From Actinomycetota bacterium (GTDB lineage Bacteria; Actinomycetota; Acidimicrobiia; IMCC26256; PALSA-555): a DNA stretch of 64,000 bases. A program made the position numbers and the translations under genes. Below are positions 8,151-25,653 of this stretch, piece by piece; the first letter of the stretch is position 1; each line of letters starts with the position of its first letter. The notes under the pieces were generated by a model, which worked only from the letters and a program-made list of their open reading frames with translations, was not told where the DNA came from and made no database searches. The stretch covers positions 192,653 to 256,652 of the forward strand of contig VGBR01000003.1 in assembly GCA_016870355.1 (NCBI GenBank), in the 5' to 3' direction.

Positions 8151-8872
8151 CGAAGCGTGGCAAGGCCTACGACGACAGCGTGAAGATGTTCGACGCGGAG
8201 CAGCTCCACCCGCCCGCGCAGGCATTCGAGCTCGTCAAGGCGTCAGGCAAGAAGAAGTTCGACGAGACGGTCGACGTTGCGTTCCGGCTCGGTGTCGACC
8301 CCCGCAAAGCCGACCAGATGATCCGTGGCACCGTGTCGCTGCCGCACGGCACAGGCAAGAGCGCGCGCGTCGCAGTGTTCGCGGCTGGCGACGCGGCCCG
8401 TGAAGCCGAAGCGGCTGGCGCCGACGTGGTCGGCACCGACGACCTCATCAAGCGCATCGAAGGTGGCTGGATGGACTTCGACGTCGCCATCGCCACGCCC
8501 GATCTCATGGCCCAGGTCGGCAAGCTCGGACGCGCCCTCGGGCCGCGCGGGCTCATGCCGAACCCGAAGACGGGCACCGTTACCAACGACGTCGGCAAGA
8601 CCGTGGCGGAGTTCAAGGCTGGCAAGGTGGAGTACCGCACCGACCGCTACGGCAACGTCCACGTGCCGGTGGGCAAGGCGAGCTTCGAGGCCAAGGCGCT
8701 GCTCGAGAACTACCACGCGGTGCTCGACGAGATCCTGCGCGCGAAGCCCGCGGCGTCGAAGGGGAAGTTCGTGCGGACGGCAGTGGCCGCCACCACGATG
8801 GGCCCCGGCATCAAGATCGACCCCGCGTTCGCCAAGCTCGAAGACAGCCTCAAGGGCGTCGCCGCAGCCTGA
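8147..8872 (+). CDS. rplA: Ribosomal protein L1
   Basis: A 241-residue L1, the mobile stalk protein that helps release deacylated tRNA and in many bacteria represses its own mRNA. Conserved parts: [20 protein letters not shown], the second-domain signature around [19 protein letters not shown] (about residues 125-143) and [17 protein letters not shown]. Its start codon overlaps the rplK stop, so the two are translationally coupled. Downstream, a 233-bp gap with a strong palindrome and a structured leader separates it from rplJ. Confidence 0.98.
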   Translation: MTKRGKAYDDSVKMFDAEQLHPPAQAFELVKASGKKKFDETVDVAFRLGVDPRKADQMIRGTVSLPHGTGKSARVAVFAAGDAAREAEAAGADVVGTDDLIKRIEGGWMDFDVAIATPDLMAQVGKLGRALGPRGLMPNPKTGTVTNDVGKTVAEFKAGKVEYRTDRYGNVHVPVGKASFEAKALLENYHAVLDEILRAKPAASKGKFVRTAVAATTMGPGIKIDPAFAKLEDSLKGVAAA

Positions 8873-8880
8873 ACCCCAGG

Positions 8881-8927
8881 TTTTGGCGTCGATAGCGTTC
8901 GCATAGCGACTGTTATCGACGCCAAAA
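8881..8927. repeat. TTTTGGCGTCGATA palindrome, copy 1 (rplA-rplJ gap)
   Basis: Perfect 14-bp inverted repeat, arms TTTTGGCGTCGATA (8881-8894) and its complement (8914-8927), with a 19-nt loop holding CGCATAGCGA. A second copy with identical arms, identical loop length and a near-identical loop core occurs at 50555-50613. No run of T follows on either strand, so it is not a standard intrinsic terminator. Confidence 0.85.
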
Positions 8928-8997
8928 GTTTCGCTTTGGCTTCACCAGTCGGCCGATCGCTAGAGTTCTGCCTTCACAACTTCATTCGTTGCCACAG

Positions 8998-9058
8998 ACC
9001 TGCGGTCTCCCTAGGAGATAAGGGCTCGCCCGCCGCACGAGGTGACCTCCGAAAACGG
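8998..9058 (+). promoter_or_regulatory. Candidate structured leader of rplJ-rplL (L10 leader-like)
   Basis: By eye: ACCTGCGG (8998-9005) can pair with CCGC (9033-9036) and, past a 3-nt bulge ACG, AGGT (9040-9043). This encloses two hairpins: TCTCC/GGAGA (9006-9018) and GGG-CTCG-CCC (9022-9031). AGGT can instead pair with ACCT at 9045-9048, so two states are possible. A bulged helix closing a junction just before rplJ is what an L10-binding autoregulatory leader would look like. Not computed. Confidence 0.4.
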
Positions 9059-9105
9059 GGTGTCCTAGCGTGTCTGAGGCGCCCCGATCGTCATTTCGGA
9101 GCACG

Positions 9106-9792
9106 ATGCCCACAGAGAAGAAGGTTGCGGTCGTCGAGGAGATCCGCACTCGGCTGAGCGAGGCGGACTCCGCCATGCTCACCGAGTACCGGGGCCTGAC
9201 CGTCACGCAGCTTGCCGAGCTCCGCGCTGCGCTGCGCCCGGCCGGCACCGAGTACAAGGTCTTCAAGAACCGGTTGGCGAAGCTGGCTGTCGAAGGGTCG
9301 GGGCTGAGCGACCTCCTGCCGATGCTGGAGGGACCAGTCGCCATTGCGTTCGTCAAGGGTGACGCGGTGATCGCGGCCAAGGCACTGCGCGACTTCGGCA
9401 GGACCAACCCGGCGCTCGTGCTCAAGGGCGGCCTGATGGACGAGCGGCTGCTCACCGCCGCCGACCTCGCCGCGCTCGCCGATGTGCTGCCTCGCGACGT
9501 GCTGCTGGCGCGCCTGGCAGGTGGGTTCCAAGCGCCCCTCACGAAGGCCGCGGGTCTGTTCCAGGCGTTCACCCGCAACTTCGCGTACGGCATCAAGGCC
9601 TACGCCGACCAGCGCGTGGCCGCGGGCGAGACCGCCGAAGCACCAACGCCCGACGCAACCGAAAGTGAGTCCGATGCGGAGCGAGCGCCCGCGGACGGGG
9701 TACCCCCGGCCGCAGCGAGCGAGGCCGTAGAAGAGGTCGCAGCCGCAAACGACGCGGCGGACGAATCAACAAGCAATGAGGAGAGCAACTGA
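9106..9792 (+). CDS. rplJ: Ribosomal protein L10 with repeat-derived C-terminal tail
   Basis: L10 anchors the L7/L12 dimers on the ribosome. The N-terminal domain is clear: [48 protein letters not shown], then [22 protein letters not shown]. The core ends near residue 175, and the remaining 50 residues are Ala/Glu/Asp-rich. Part of that tail ([20 protein letters not shown]) is encoded by a copy of the dispersed hairpin repeat at 9680-9721. The start is ATG 9106, where family similarity begins, not the GTG at 9070. rplL follows after 1 bp. Confidence 0.96.
   Translation: MPTEKKVAVVEEIRTRLSEADSAMLTEYRGLTVTQLAELRAALRPAGTEYKVFKNRLAKLAVEGSGLSDLLPMLEGPVAIAFVKGDAVIAAKALRDFGRTNPALVLKGGLMDERLLTAADLAALADVLPRDVLLARLAGGFQAPLTKAAGLFQAFTRNFAYGIKAYADQRVAAGETAEAPTPDATESESDAERAPADGVPPAAASEAVEEVAAANDAADESTSNEESN
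9680..9721 (+). repeat. TAY-hairpin repeat copy 3, inside rplJ
   Basis: AGCGAGCG (9680-9687), CCC, arm GCGGACGGGG (9691-9700), TAC, arm CCCCGGCCGC (9704-9713), AGCGAGCG (9714-9721). Spacing is the same as in copies 2, 7 and 12; one mismatch in the arms. It is read in frame as L10 tail residues. Confidence 0.85.
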
Positions 9793-9793
9793 C

Positions 9794-10186
9794 ATGGCAA
9801 CCATGAGCACCACTGACCTTCTGGACGTGTTCAAGAACATGACCGTCCTGGAGCTCAACGAGTTCTTGAAGGCGTTCGAAGAGGAGTTCGGCGTGACCGC
9901 GGCTGCACCGGTCGCCGTCGCCGCGGGTCCTGCCGCGGCTGCGGGTGACGGTGGTGGCGGCGGCGGCGAGGAGCAGGACGAGTTCGACGTCATCCTCTCG
10001 GCGGCCGGCGACACCAAGATCCAAGTCATCAAGGAGGTGCGCACGCTCACGAGCCTTGGGCTCAAGGAAGCCAAGGACCTCGTGGACAGCGCACCCAAGC
10101 CCGTGCTGGAGAAGGTGTCGAAGGAAGACGCGGAGAAGGCCAAGGCGCAGCTCGAAGGCGCCGGCGCCACCGTCGAGCTGAAGTAG
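9794..10186 (+). CDS. rplL: Ribosomal protein L7/L12
   Basis: A 130-residue L7/L12, the multicopy stalk protein that recruits translation GTPases. The N-terminal dimerisation helices ([30 protein letters not shown]) are followed by an Ala/Gly hinge with [11 protein letters not shown], and the conserved C-terminal domain ([48 protein letters not shown]). ATG 9794 is 1 bp after the rplJ stop, with GAGGAGAG upstream; an in-frame ATG nine bases later is possible. Confidence 0.98.
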   Translation: MATMSTTDLLDVFKNMTVLELNEFLKAFEEEFGVTAAAPVAVAAGPAAAAGDGGGGGGEEQDEFDVILSAAGDTKIQVIKEVRTLTSLGLKEAKDLVDSAPKPVLEKVSKEDAEKAKAQLEGAGATVELK

Positions 10187-10193
10187 CCCGACC

Positions 10194-10976
10194 GTGATCC
10201 TCGACCCGTTCTCGCCGCTGTCGACGGAGCTGTACTCGCTCCTGTCGGTGGCGCTCGTTGTCAGCGCCATCGCCGTCCTCCTCGCGGCGCGTGGCGAACC
10301 GGACCCACGCGGGTACCGGCCGATCGCGCGCTACCTCGGTGCGATCGGGCTGATCACGTTGTTCGTCGCGCTCTACGCGGCGTTCGGCGCGGCGGGAAGC
10401 CTCACCGACCTCGTGGTCAACCACGCGGAGCGGAAGGCGGCGACGCCCTACTACTTCGGCTACACGAACTTGGACTTCTTCGGCTACGGCATGAGCGGCG
10501 CGTTCCCGATCTACGACTTCTCGACGAACGCCGGCAACAACGGGAACTACGACCACACGGTGGCGAGTGGCCTCGTGGCGATCATCACCGGCGCGCTCTT
10601 CGTGCTCACCCGTCGTTGGCGGCTCCGCCTCGAGGCCGGGGCACCGAAGGACGCCGTGGTGGTCCGGGTTGGTCGCACCTACCGCAGCGGGGTGGCGGCA
10701 GTGGCAGGTCTTACGCTCGCCGTGTCGCTCACAACGATGGCGTACGCGGTGTTCGAGTTCTTCGCACCCAACATCGTCACGAGCGCGGCGTACCCCGACG
10801 ACGTGATCAGGATGGAAGGGCTCGCCGAGTTCCTCGCGTTCGGCTTTCTCGCGGTGCTGTCGGGACTGATCTTCCGCCGGGCGTGGCGCGAGCTCGCACC
10901 GGCACTGCCGGCGCTTCCAGCTCACAAGGCCCCGGCGACGAAGCGGGCCACACCGGCGAAGAAACGCACTCGCTGA
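10194..10976 (+). CDS. Unknown five-span membrane protein
   Basis: I do not recognise this 260-residue protein. It has about five hydrophobic segments (residues 13-32, 47-66, 122-140, 166-190, 208-228). The loop at 80-120 is rich in aromatic and Asn residues (TPYYFGYTNLDFFGYGMSG). The soluble C-tail is Ala/Pro/Lys-rich and ends KKRTR. GTG 10194 begins 7 bp after rplL, so it may be read through from the stalk operon. High GC3 over the whole length supports coding. No catalytic motif is visible. Confidence 0.75.
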   Translation: MILDPFSPLSTELYSLLSVALVVSAIAVLLAARGEPDPRGYRPIARYLGAIGLITLFVALYAAFGAAGSLTDLVVNHAERKAATPYYFGYTNLDFFGYGMSGAFPIYDFSTNAGNNGNYDHTVASGLVAIITGALFVLTRRWRLRLEAGAPKDAVVVRVGRTYRSGVAAVAGLTLAVSLTTMAYAVFEFFAPNIVTSAAYPDDVIRMEGLAEFLAFGFLAVLSGLIFRRAWRELAPALPALPAHKAPATKRATPAKKRTR

Positions 10977-11010
10977 TTCCCTCCGACCAGACGCCGACGG
11001 CTCGAGGTTG

Positions 11011-11286
11011 GTGGTTGGCCCCACGCGTCGAGGTTGCTCGCCAACGACCACCGCCGTCGTGCTCGCGGTGCTGCTCGGGGTCGTGGCCACGACCGCGGCA
11101 CCCGCCGGTGCAGCCAAGCACCCACCCATCCCCAAGTCCCAGCAGACGCCCGAGTGGTCCAAGCCGACCGCCGGTCCGCCTTTGGCGGACGGTGGGCGCA
11201 GGGGCTCGGGCGGATCAGCGAGGCGTGCCGGCACCCGTTGGCCTCGGCTGCAGCAGGGCCAGACCAAGAGACGAGCAAACCCTTGA
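11011..11286 (+). CDS. Possible small secreted protein (weak)
   Basis: In the otherwise gene-free stretch 10977-11539 this frame (GTG 11011) encodes a signal-peptide-like start: Arg/Thr, then AVVLAVLLGVVATTAAPAGAA, then KHPPIPKSQQTPEW. GC3 is high over this part. The second half (LADGGRRGSGGSARRAG) overlaps a repeated hairpin element that also occurs at 20366-20427 on the other strand, so the 3' half may not be real coding. No homolog recognised. Confidence 0.25.
   Translation: MVGPTRRGCSPTTTAVVLAVLLGVVATTAAPAGAAKHPPIPKSQQTPEWSKPTAGPPLADGGRRGSGGSARRAGTRWPRLQQGQTKRRANP
11172..11233 (+). repeat. Third hairpin repeat family, copy 1
   Basis: Arms CGGTCCGCC (11172-11180) and GGCGGACGG (11184-11192) around TTT, followed by a conserved flank with GCAGGGGCTC and GCGAGGCGTGCCGGC. 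The second copy is on the minus strand at 20366-20427. The two stems differ but each stays (almost) paired. Together with 11234-11390, which has more repeat-like purine-rich sequence, this fills the gap before the rpoB promoter. Confidence 0.7.
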
Positions 11287-11390
11287 CCCGGCCGCGGGGT
11301 CGTCCTAGGGTTCCCCGCAGCCAAGAGACGAAGCGAAGCCCTGGTCGGACGACCGGGAGGGCGCAGCGGAGTCGACCAGAGATGTTGGAG

Positions 11391-11405
11391 GCCCCCTCCG
11401 GGGGG
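11391..11405 (+). terminator. Weak hairpin upstream of the rpoB promoter
   Basis: CCCCC-TCC-GGGGG (11392-11404) followed by GTTAGTT. It is GC-rich and short with a poor T-run, so it is only a possible terminator or pause site for transcription arriving from the L7/L12 side. Confidence 0.3.
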
Positions 11406-11423
11406 TTAGTTCGCTGACGCGTG

Positions 11424-11452
11424 TTGCAGCGGCAGGCGGGTCTTACTAGACT
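11424..11452 (+). promoter_or_regulatory. Candidate rpoBC promoter
   Basis: TTGCAG (11424-11429), 17-bp spacer, TAGACT (11447-11452). The start codon is 87 bases after the -10 box. TAGACT is also the -10 of glmS and occurs before fusA. Confidence 0.6.
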
Positions 11453-11539
11453 CGCCTCAGTCGTGTCTGCCCTTTCGTGTCACCGCTGATCGTCTCCACT
11501 CTGTTCCGCGCGCGCCGTCTCGCTCTGTAAGGAGTCGCA

Positions 11540-15040
<3,501 letters not shown>

Positions 15041-15082
15041 TGACTGACGAGTGCACCGACGTCACGAGGTCGGCCCGGCGCC

Positions 15083-15168
15083 GCGGCGAGCGGCCCGGAG
15101 GGCGGCGTCGGGTATCCCGGCACCGAGCGAGCCTTGCCAGTCGTATCGCGCCGAGAGCGGAGATGTAG
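15083..15168 (+). repeat. TAY-hairpin repeat copy 4 (rpoB-rpoC junction)
   Basis: Hairpin 15103-15125 with triloop TAT at 15113-15115. The ten pairs include one G-T wobble and one mismatch. AGCGAGCC follows directly at 15126-15133, one base from the AGCGAGCG seen in other copies. It lies between the rpoB stop and the rpoC ATG. Confidence 0.7.
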
Positions 15169-19311
<4,143 letters not shown>

Positions 19312-19380
19312 CGACCCGAAGGGCGGCGCCGGGTACCCCGGCGCCGAGCGGATCCGACCCGGCAAGGGCGAGGGAGGAGC
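19312..19380 (+). repeat. TAY-hairpin repeat copy 5 (rpoC-rpsL junction)
   Basis: Perfect arms CGGCGCCGGG (19324-19333) and CCCGGCGCCG (19337-19346) around TAC. The AGCGAGCG flank is reduced to AGCG. The remaining 50 bp to rpsL contain no clear promoter. Confidence 0.75.
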
Positions 19381-19431
19381 ACTAACCTCACTCGGTCCGG
19401 TTTTGTGTACCTAGGGACATGAGGGAAGACG

Positions 19432-19803
19432 TTGCCGACCATCCAGCAGCTGGTCCGAAAGGGCCGTGAGACCAAGCGCGAGAAGTCCAAGGCGCCCGCG
19501 CTCAAGGGTTCGCCCCAGCGGCGGGGCGTCTGCACGCGCGTCTTCACCCACACCCCTAAGAAGCCGAACTCCGCGCTCCGCAAGGTGGCGCGTGTGCGAC
19601 TCACGTCAGGACACGAGGTCACGGCGTACATCCCGGGTGTCGGTCACAACCTCCAGGAGCACTCGATCGTGCTCGTGCGTGGCGGCCGCGTGAAGGACCT
19701 CCCAGGTGTTCGCTACAAGATCATCCGCGGTGCGCTCGACGCGGCCGGCGTGTCCGACCGCCGTCAGGCGCGCAGCCGCTACGGCACCAAGAAGGACGCC
19801 TGA
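19432..19803 (+). CDS. rpsL: Ribosomal protein S12
   Basis: A 123-residue S12 of the decoding centre. The segment [19 protein letters not shown] and the loop [16 protein letters not shown] are complete. The lysines where streptomycin-resistance substitutions usually arise are wild type, as is the Asp that some bacteria methylthiolate. The start is TTG 19432, supported by GAGGGAAG just upstream and by the universal [11 protein letters not shown] beginning. rpsG follows after 1 bp. Confidence 0.99.
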   Translation: MPTIQQLVRKGRETKREKSKAPALKGSPQRRGVCTRVFTHTPKKPNSALRKVARVRLTSGHEVTAYIPGVGHNLQEHSIVLVRGGRVKDLPGVRYKIIRGALDAAGVSDRRQARSRYGTKKDA

Positions 19804-19804
19804 G

Positions 19805-20275
19805 ATGCCGCGCAAAGGGCCCGCGCCGCGGCGCGACCTCCTCCCCGACCCGATCTACCGGTCGGTCGTGGTCACCCAGTTCGTCAACAAGGTGCTCCAG
19901 CGAGGCAAGCGCTCACTCGCCGAGAAGGTCGTCTACGACGCCCTGACCGACATCGAGAAGAAGACAGGCGGCGACCCAGTCCCAACCCTGAAGCGCGCGG
20001 TCGAGAACGTAAGACCAGCCCTTGAGGTACGAAGCAGACGAGTAGGCGGCGCGACCTACCAGGTACCGGTAGAAGTGCGCCCCCGCCGTGCCACCACCCT
20101 CGCGATCCGATGGATCGTCGGCTACTCACGCCAACGCCGCGAGAAGACGATGGCGGAGCGCCTCAGCGCGGAGCTCCTCGACGCGAGCAATGGCCTCGGC
20201 GCGGCGATGAAGCGCAAGGACGACCTCCAGAAGATGGCGGAATCCAACAAAGCATTCGCCCATTACCGGTGGTGA
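19805..20275 (+). CDS. rpsG: Ribosomal protein S7
   Basis: A 156-residue S7, the primary assembly protein of the 30S head, contacting the E site. Conserved N-terminus [19 protein letters not shown] and core [25 protein letters not shown], then [23 protein letters not shown] and [11 protein letters not shown] at the end. Its ATG lies one base after the rpsL stop. A 298-bp gap then separates it from fusA. Confidence 0.99.
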   Translation: MPRKGPAPRRDLLPDPIYRSVVVTQFVNKVLQRGKRSLAEKVVYDALTDIEKKTGGDPVPTLKRAVENVRPALEVRSRRVGGATYQVPVEVRPRRATTLAIRWIVGYSRQRREKTMAERLSAELLDASNGLGAAMKRKDDLQKMAESNKAFAHYRW

Positions 20276-20573
20276 TGCTTTTGATTCCGGTCGCGCGGTC
20301 GGGCACTTCGTAGACTTTGTTGGTCACGTGACCGGCGCCAGCCGGTTGCGGGACGAACACCGGAGCGCCGGCACGCCTCGCGCATCCTCCGGAGCCCCTG
20401 CTCCCGCCGTCGGCCACAGGCCGACGGGCGCTCGGGTCTCCGACCCGGGTCTCTTCCGGGCTCGGCTACGGCCGGCGTCCGGAACTCGCCCTCCACCGTC
20501 CGGTGCCTCCCTGGGCCGGGAGGGGTGACCCGACAGCACGACACGATCGAAGAGAAGAAGCGAGAAGGCAGAG
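20276..20573. other. rpsG-fusA gap with repeats and a possible -10 box
   Basis: No gene is seen. It holds TAGACT at 20311-20316 (same hexamer as the rpoB and glmS -10 boxes, but no -35), a perfect 12-bp palindrome GGTCACGTGACC at 20322-20333, the minus-strand hairpin repeat at 20366-20427, then more inverted repeats such as CGGGTC-TCC-GACCCG near 20432-20447. GAGAAGGCAGAG precedes the fusA ATG. Confidence 0.6.
20366..20427 (-). repeat. Third hairpin repeat family, copy 2
   Basis: Perfect arms CCGTCGGCC (20407-20415) and GGCCGACGG (20419-20427) around ACA. Read on the minus strand it is followed by GGGAGCAGGGGCTCCGG and GCGAGGCGTGCCGGC, matching the copy at 11172-11233 on the other strand. 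Confidence 0.7.
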
Positions 20574-22697
20574 ATGGCAGTCACAGAGAAAGAGATCAAG
20601 GGCAAGGGCGGTCCCGTGCTCCGGGAGGTCCCCCTCGCGCGCGTCCGCAACATCGGGATCATGGCGCACATCGACGCGGGCAAGACCACGACGACCGAGC
20701 GCATCCTCTATTACACGGGTAAGACCTACAAGATCGGTGAGGTTCACGAAGGCGCCGCGGTCATGGACTGGATGGTCCAGGAGCAAGAGCGCGGGATCAC
20801 GATCACGAGCGCAGCAACCACCTGTAAGTGGCGCGACACGTGGATCAACATCATCGACACCCCCGGCCACGTCGACTTCACCGTCGAGGTGGAGCGGTCG
20901 CTGCGCGTCCTCGACGGCGCAGTGGCGGTGTTCGACGCGGTCGCAGGTGTGGAGCCACAGACCGAGACGGTGTGGCGTCAGGCCAACAAGTACAACGTGC
21001 CGCGCATGTGCTTCGTCAACAAGATGGACCGCGTCGGCGCCGACTTCTTCCGGTGCGTCGAGATGATCAAGGACCGCCTCGAAGCCGACGTCGCGCTCAC
21101 CCAGCTGCCGATCGGCGCGGAGGCGAGCTTCAAGGGTGTCGTCGACCTGCTCCAGATGAAGGCGCTCGTCTGGGACGACGGGATGGGCGAGACCTACGAG
21201 ACCGAGGAGATCCCCGGCGACATGAAGGCCGACGCCGAGCACTGGCGGCACGAGCTCATCGACGTCGTGAGCCATCACGACGAGACGATCCTCGAGAAGT
21301 ACGTGGCTGAAGAGGAGATCACGGCCGAGGACCTGCGTCGCGGGTTGCGCACCGCGGCGATCAACGACTCGGTCGTGCCCGTGCTCTGCGGCACCGCCTT
21401 CAAGAACAAGGGCGTGCAGCCGCTGCTCGACGCGGTCGTCGACTACCTGCCGAGCCCCGTCGACATCCCGGCGATCGTCGGCACTGACGTGAAGAGCGGC
21501 GATCCCGTGGAGCGGAGCGCCGACGACAGCGAGCCGTTCGCCGCGCTCGCGTTCAAGATCATGAGCGACCCCTACGTGGGCAAGCTCACCTACTTCCGCG
21601 TGTACTCGGGCAAGCTCCCGACGGGCAGCCAGGTGCTGAACGTCACCAAAGACAAGAAGGAGCGCGTCGGTCGCATCCTTCAGATGCACGCGAACCACCG
21701 CGAGGACAAGGAAGGCGTGTTCTCAGGTGACATCGTCGCGGCCGTCGGGCTGAAGACCACGAGCACCGGCGACACGCTGTGCGATCCGTCTTCGCCGATC
21801 CTGCTCGAGCGGATGGAGTTCCCCGAGCCGGTGATCTCCGTCGCGATCGAGCCAAAGACCAAGGTCGACCAGGACAAGCTCGGCAAGACGCTCGGGGCGC
21901 TGTCCGAGGAGGATCCGACGTTCCAGGTCCGCACCGACGACGACACCGGTCAGACGATCATCTCGGGCATGGGCGAGCTGCACCTCGACGTGCTCGTCGA
22001 CCGCATGGTGCGCGAGTTCTCCGTCGCCGCCAACGTCGGCAAGCCCCAGGTGGCCTACCGCGAGACGGTGACCGAGCCGATCAACGACATCCAGGAGCGG
22101 TACATCCGCCAGACGGGTGGTCGCGGTCAGTACGCCGACGTGATCATCAGCTTGGAGCCGACTGGCCCGGGTGGTGGCTACGAGTTCATCGACAAGGTTC
22201 GTGGCGGCGACGTGCCGAGGGAGTACATCCCTGCGGTCGACGCTGGCATCCAGGAGGCGATGGAGGGCGGCGTGCTCGCCGGCTATCCGCTCGTCGACGT
22301 GCGAGCGATCCTCACCGGTGGGTCGGCGCACGACGTCGACTCCAGCGAGATGGCGTTCAAGATCGCAGGGTCGATCGCCTTCAAGAAGGCGGCAAGGCAG
22401 GCCAAGCCGGCGCTGCTCGAGCCGATCATGCGGGTCGAGGTCGTCATGCCCGACGAGTACATGGGCGACGTGATCGGCGACCTGAACTCGCGCCGGGGCA
22501 AGGTGGAGGGGATGGAGCAGCGCGGCAACACGCAGGTGGTGGGTGCTCAGGTGCCGCTTGCGGAGATGTTCGGCTACGCTACCGACCTCCGTTCGCGCAC
22601 CCAAGGCCGCGCGACCTACACGATGCAGTTCGACTCGTACCAACAGGTCCCGCAGTCGATCGCAGAAGAGATCACCGCCAGGGTGCGAGGCGAATAG
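20574..22697 (+). CDS. fusA: Elongation factor G
   Basis: A 707-residue EF-G that drives ribosomal translocation. GTPase motifs: [15 protein letters not shown] (residues 31-45), [23 protein letters not shown] and NKMDR. Domains II to V follow with no gap; the domain IV tip includes the YRETVT and [10 protein letters not shown] region and the C-terminal [14 protein letters not shown]. It starts at ATG 20574. tuf copy 2 follows after 43 bp with AGGAGCTCC in front, the usual rpsL-rpsG-fusA-tuf order of the str operon. Confidence 0.99.
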   Translation: MAVTEKEIKGKGGPVLREVPLARVRNIGIMAHIDAGKTTTTERILYYTGKTYKIGEVHEGAAVMDWMVQEQERGITITSAATTCKWRDTWINIIDTPGHVDFTVEVERSLRVLDGAVAVFDAVAGVEPQTETVWRQANKYNVPRMCFVNKMDRVGADFFRCVEMIKDRLEADVALTQLPIGAEASFKGVVDLLQMKALVWDDGMGETYETEEIPGDMKADAEHWRHELIDVVSHHDETILEKYVAEEEITAEDLRRGLRTAAINDSVVPVLCGTAFKNKGVQPLLDAVVDYLPSPVDIPAIVGTDVKSGDPVERSADDSEPFAALAFKIMSDPYVGKLTYFRVYSGKLPTGSQVLNVTKDKKERVGRILQMHANHREDKEGVFSGDIVAAVGLKTTSTGDTLCDPSSPILLERMEFPEPVISVAIEPKTKVDQDKLGKTLGALSEEDPTFQVRTDDDTGQTIISGMGELHLDVLVDRMVREFSVAANVGKPQVAYRETVTEPINDIQERYIRQTGGRGQYADVIISLEPTGPGGGYEFIDKVRGGDVPREYIPAVDAGIQEAMEGGVLAGYPLVDVRAILTGGSAHDVDSSEMAFKIAGSIAFKKAARQAKPALLEPIMRVEVVMPDEYMGDVIGDLNSRRGKVEGMEQRGNTQVVGAQVPLAEMFGYATDLRSRTQGRATYTMQFDSYQQVPQSIAEEITARVRGE

Positions 22698-22740
22698 TCG
22701 CCCTCCGGCACGTCACCACGAAAGGAACACAGGAGCTCCG

Positions 22741-23928
<1,188 letters not shown>

Positions 23929-23951
23929 TCGGCTACCTAGGGCTCAGGGCG

Positions 23952-24278
23952 ATGGCGGATTCGAAAGGCCAGAAGATTCGGATCCGTCTGAAGGCGTACG
24001 ACCACGAGATCATCGACCAGTCGACGAAGAAGATCGTCGAGACGGTCGTGCGCACGCAGGCCAAGGTGAGGGGACCGGTCCCGCTACCGACGGAGATCCG
24101 TCGGTTCTGCGTGGTCCGGTCACCACACGTCGACAAGGACTCGCGCGAGCACTTCGAGATGCGCATCCACAAGCGCCTCCTCGACATCGTCGAGCCGACG
24201 GGCAAGACGGTCGAGTCGCTCCAGCGTCTCGACCTCCCGGCCGGCGTCGACATCGAGATCAAGATCCAAACCGCTTAG
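23952..24278 (+). CDS. rpsJ: Ribosomal protein S10 (NusE)
   Basis: A 108-residue S10, a 30S head protein that also acts as NusE in antitermination with NusB and NusG. Signature: [25 protein letters not shown] and [23 protein letters not shown], ending DIEIKI. It is usually followed at once by rplC; here three non-ribosomal genes and about 1.4 kb intervene, so this S10 is joined to the str side (tuf). Confidence 0.98.
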   Translation: MADSKGQKIRIRLKAYDHEIIDQSTKKIVETVVRTQAKVRGPVPLPTEIRRFCVVRSPHVDKDSREHFEMRIHKRLLDIVEPTGKTVESLQRLDLPAGVDIEIKIQTA

Positions 24279-24322
24279 CTCTCGCTCGTCACCAACGAGC
24301 GGGGTGGGGTCCTGGAGGGTTG

Positions 24323-24931
24323 ATGCCTGATTCCAAGCTGCTCAACGAGGCGATCCTCGTCGTCAACCAGAAGACGAAGCTGATCGAGCTGGTCACCGAG
24401 TACAAGGTCTTCGATCAAGAAGGCAACGAGATCGGTGCCGTCGCGCAGGTCGGTCAATCGACGGCAAAGAAGGTGCTCCGCTTCGTGAGCAGCCTCGACC
24501 AGTTCATGACGCACACCTACGAGATCCGCGACGCGAGCGGCGAAGTGCTCCTCGTGCTCACCCGGCCCCGCAAGATCGTGAAGTCGAGCTTCGCGATCAC
24601 CCGCCCCGACGGCACCGAAGTCGGCCAGGTGAAGCAGAACAACGTGTTCGGCAAGATCAGCTTCTCGCTCGAAGTCGGCGGTCAGCCAATCGGATCGCTG
24701 AACGCGGAGAACTGGCGAGCCTGGAACTTCAATATCCAGGACGCCAGCGGCAACGAGATCGCCAGAATCACGAAGAAGTGGGAAGGCCTCCTCAAGACTT
24801 CATTCACCACCGCGGACAACTACGTCGTTGAGATCAAGGACCAACTCGACGACCCGCTCCGCAGCCTGGTCGTGGCCGCCGCCCTCTGCGTCGACACCGC
24901 TCTGAAGCAAGACGCCCGCGGCCTCGGCTGA
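24323..24931 (+). CDS. LURP-one/scramblase-like beta-barrel protein
   Basis: A 202-residue protein of the LURP-one-related/phospholipid-scramblase fold (tubby-like barrel around a central helix). Seen: repeated beta motifs of the type YKVFDQEGNEIGAV, YEIRDASGEVLLVLTRPRK, FAITRPDGTEVGQVKQ and FNIQDASGNEIARITKK, then the C-terminal helix region LRSLVVAAALCVDTALKQ. The bacterial role is unknown; lipid interaction is only suggested by the fold. ATG 24323 has GGAGGG in front. It interrupts the S10 operon. Confidence 0.75.
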   Translation: MPDSKLLNEAILVVNQKTKLIELVTEYKVFDQEGNEIGAVAQVGQSTAKKVLRFVSSLDQFMTHTYEIRDASGEVLLVLTRPRKIVKSSFAITRPDGTEVGQVKQNNVFGKISFSLEVGGQPIGSLNAENWRAWNFNIQDASGNEIARITKKWEGLLKTSFTTADNYVVEIKDQLDDPLRSLVVAAALCVDTALKQDARGLG

Positions 24932-24953
24932 CCGCACCCCACGCAGTGTGACG

Positions 24954-25247
24954 ATGGGACTAGACCCATACGGCGCGCTGCGCCACGGAACGCGGCGGGC
25001 GCGCCGTACGATCGAGGCCGTGGGTCGGCGGGAGCGGCGCGAGATGGAACGGCTGACCGGCGGGCGGCGACCGGACGATCTGCCCGATGTGAGCCGGTCC
25101 TGGTTCTTGCGGTACCCGGAGCACGAAGGTCGGCTGACGTGGTCCGACCTCTTGCCGTTCGGGGTGGCTCGTCCGCGGGATCCAATGGCTCGGCTTCACG
25201 GCCTTTCTGCTGGTCGAAAGCTCACGGGCCGGTCGAGCGAGGAGTGA
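24954..25247 (+). CDS. Small hypothetical protein
   Basis: A 97-residue Arg-rich frame (MGLDPYGALRHGTRRARR, then a Trp/Arg-containing second half SRSWFLRYPEHEGRLTWSDL). No family recognised. In favour: high GC3 and an end placed directly at the start of the next small membrane gene. Against: no clear ribosome-binding site. GTG 24948 is an alternative start. It may be a short soluble partner of the downstream membrane protein. Confidence 0.45.
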   Translation: MGLDPYGALRHGTRRARRTIEAVGRRERREMERLTGGRRPDDLPDVSRSWFLRYPEHEGRLTWSDLLPFGVARPRDPMARLHGLSAGRKLTGRSSEE

Positions 25248-25252
25248 GCAGG

Positions 25253-25486
25253 ATGACGCTCCCGCAGTGGCTGGCGATCGCAGCCGTGGTGCTGATCATT
25301 GGTGCGATCCTGTGGCCGGTCTACCTGCTGCTCCTCGAAGATCCGGGGTGGGGAACTCGTGGGCCGTTGGCCCTCGTCATCAGCGGTCCCGCAATTCTTC
25401 TCGGGATCGCCCTGCTGCTCTTGGCCGGCAACCTGCGCATTCGGAGGCTCGACCGGCACCGCCCCCATTCGCCGCCTCAGGGCTGA
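25253..25486 (+). CDS. Small two-span membrane protein
   Basis: A 77-residue protein with two hydrophobic helices (about residues 6-26 and 38-62) separated by LLEDPGWGTRGP and ending in a basic tail. No family recognised. ATG 25253 has GAGGAG 8 bases upstream; a GTG at 25244 overlapping the previous stop is an alternative. With the two preceding genes it forms a non-ribosomal insertion between rpsJ and rplC. Confidence 0.55.
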   Translation: MTLPQWLAIAAVVLIIGAILWPVYLLLLEDPGWGTRGPLALVISGPAILLGIALLLLAGNLRIRRLDRHRPHSPPQG

Positions 25487-25497
25487 ATCGCTAGTAT
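25468..25497 (+). promoter_or_regulatory. Candidate promoter of the rplC operon
   Basis: TAGTAT (25492-25497) with TTCGCC (25468-25473) 18 bp upstream. It would give a leader of roughly 190 nt before rplC, letting the ribosomal block be transcribed independently of rpsJ and the inserted genes. Confidence 0.4.
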
Positions 25498-25620
25498 TTC
25501 CCGGCTTTGTCGGGTGGGGGCTTTGTCCTCCGTCCGGCGCTCCATCAGACCGGATCGTGTGGCCAACCTACGTCCGCGCAGGCTGCGCCTCTCGCAGAAC
25601 CGCACGGCACAACCGAGATG

Positions 25621-25653
25621 ACGCTCCGCCGGCTCAACGGGCCGGGGGAGCGT
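25621..25653 (+). promoter_or_regulatory. Leader hairpin before rplC
   Basis: ACGCTCC (25621-25627) pairs with GGAGCGT (25647-25653); inside, CCGG (25629-25632) pairs with CCGG (25642-25645). It lies about 40 bases before the GTG of rplC. It could be a regulatory leader of the S10-type operon; no homologous motif is recognised. Confidence 0.4.

Noticed and set aside
8881-8927. Intrinsic terminator after rplA
   Set aside because: The stem is strong, but the 3' arm ends in AAAA and no T-run follows; the second copy with a conserved loop argues for a repeat instead.
9070-9105. GTG 9070 as the rplJ start
   Set aside because: Residues before MPTEKK do not match L10, and the region belongs to the structured leader.
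20163-20417. Minus-strand frame with ADGGSRGSGGCARRAG, similar to a frame at 11170-11240
   Set aside because: The likeness comes from a shared DNA hairpin repeat and both frames run into unrelated sequence, so it is not evidence for a protein family.
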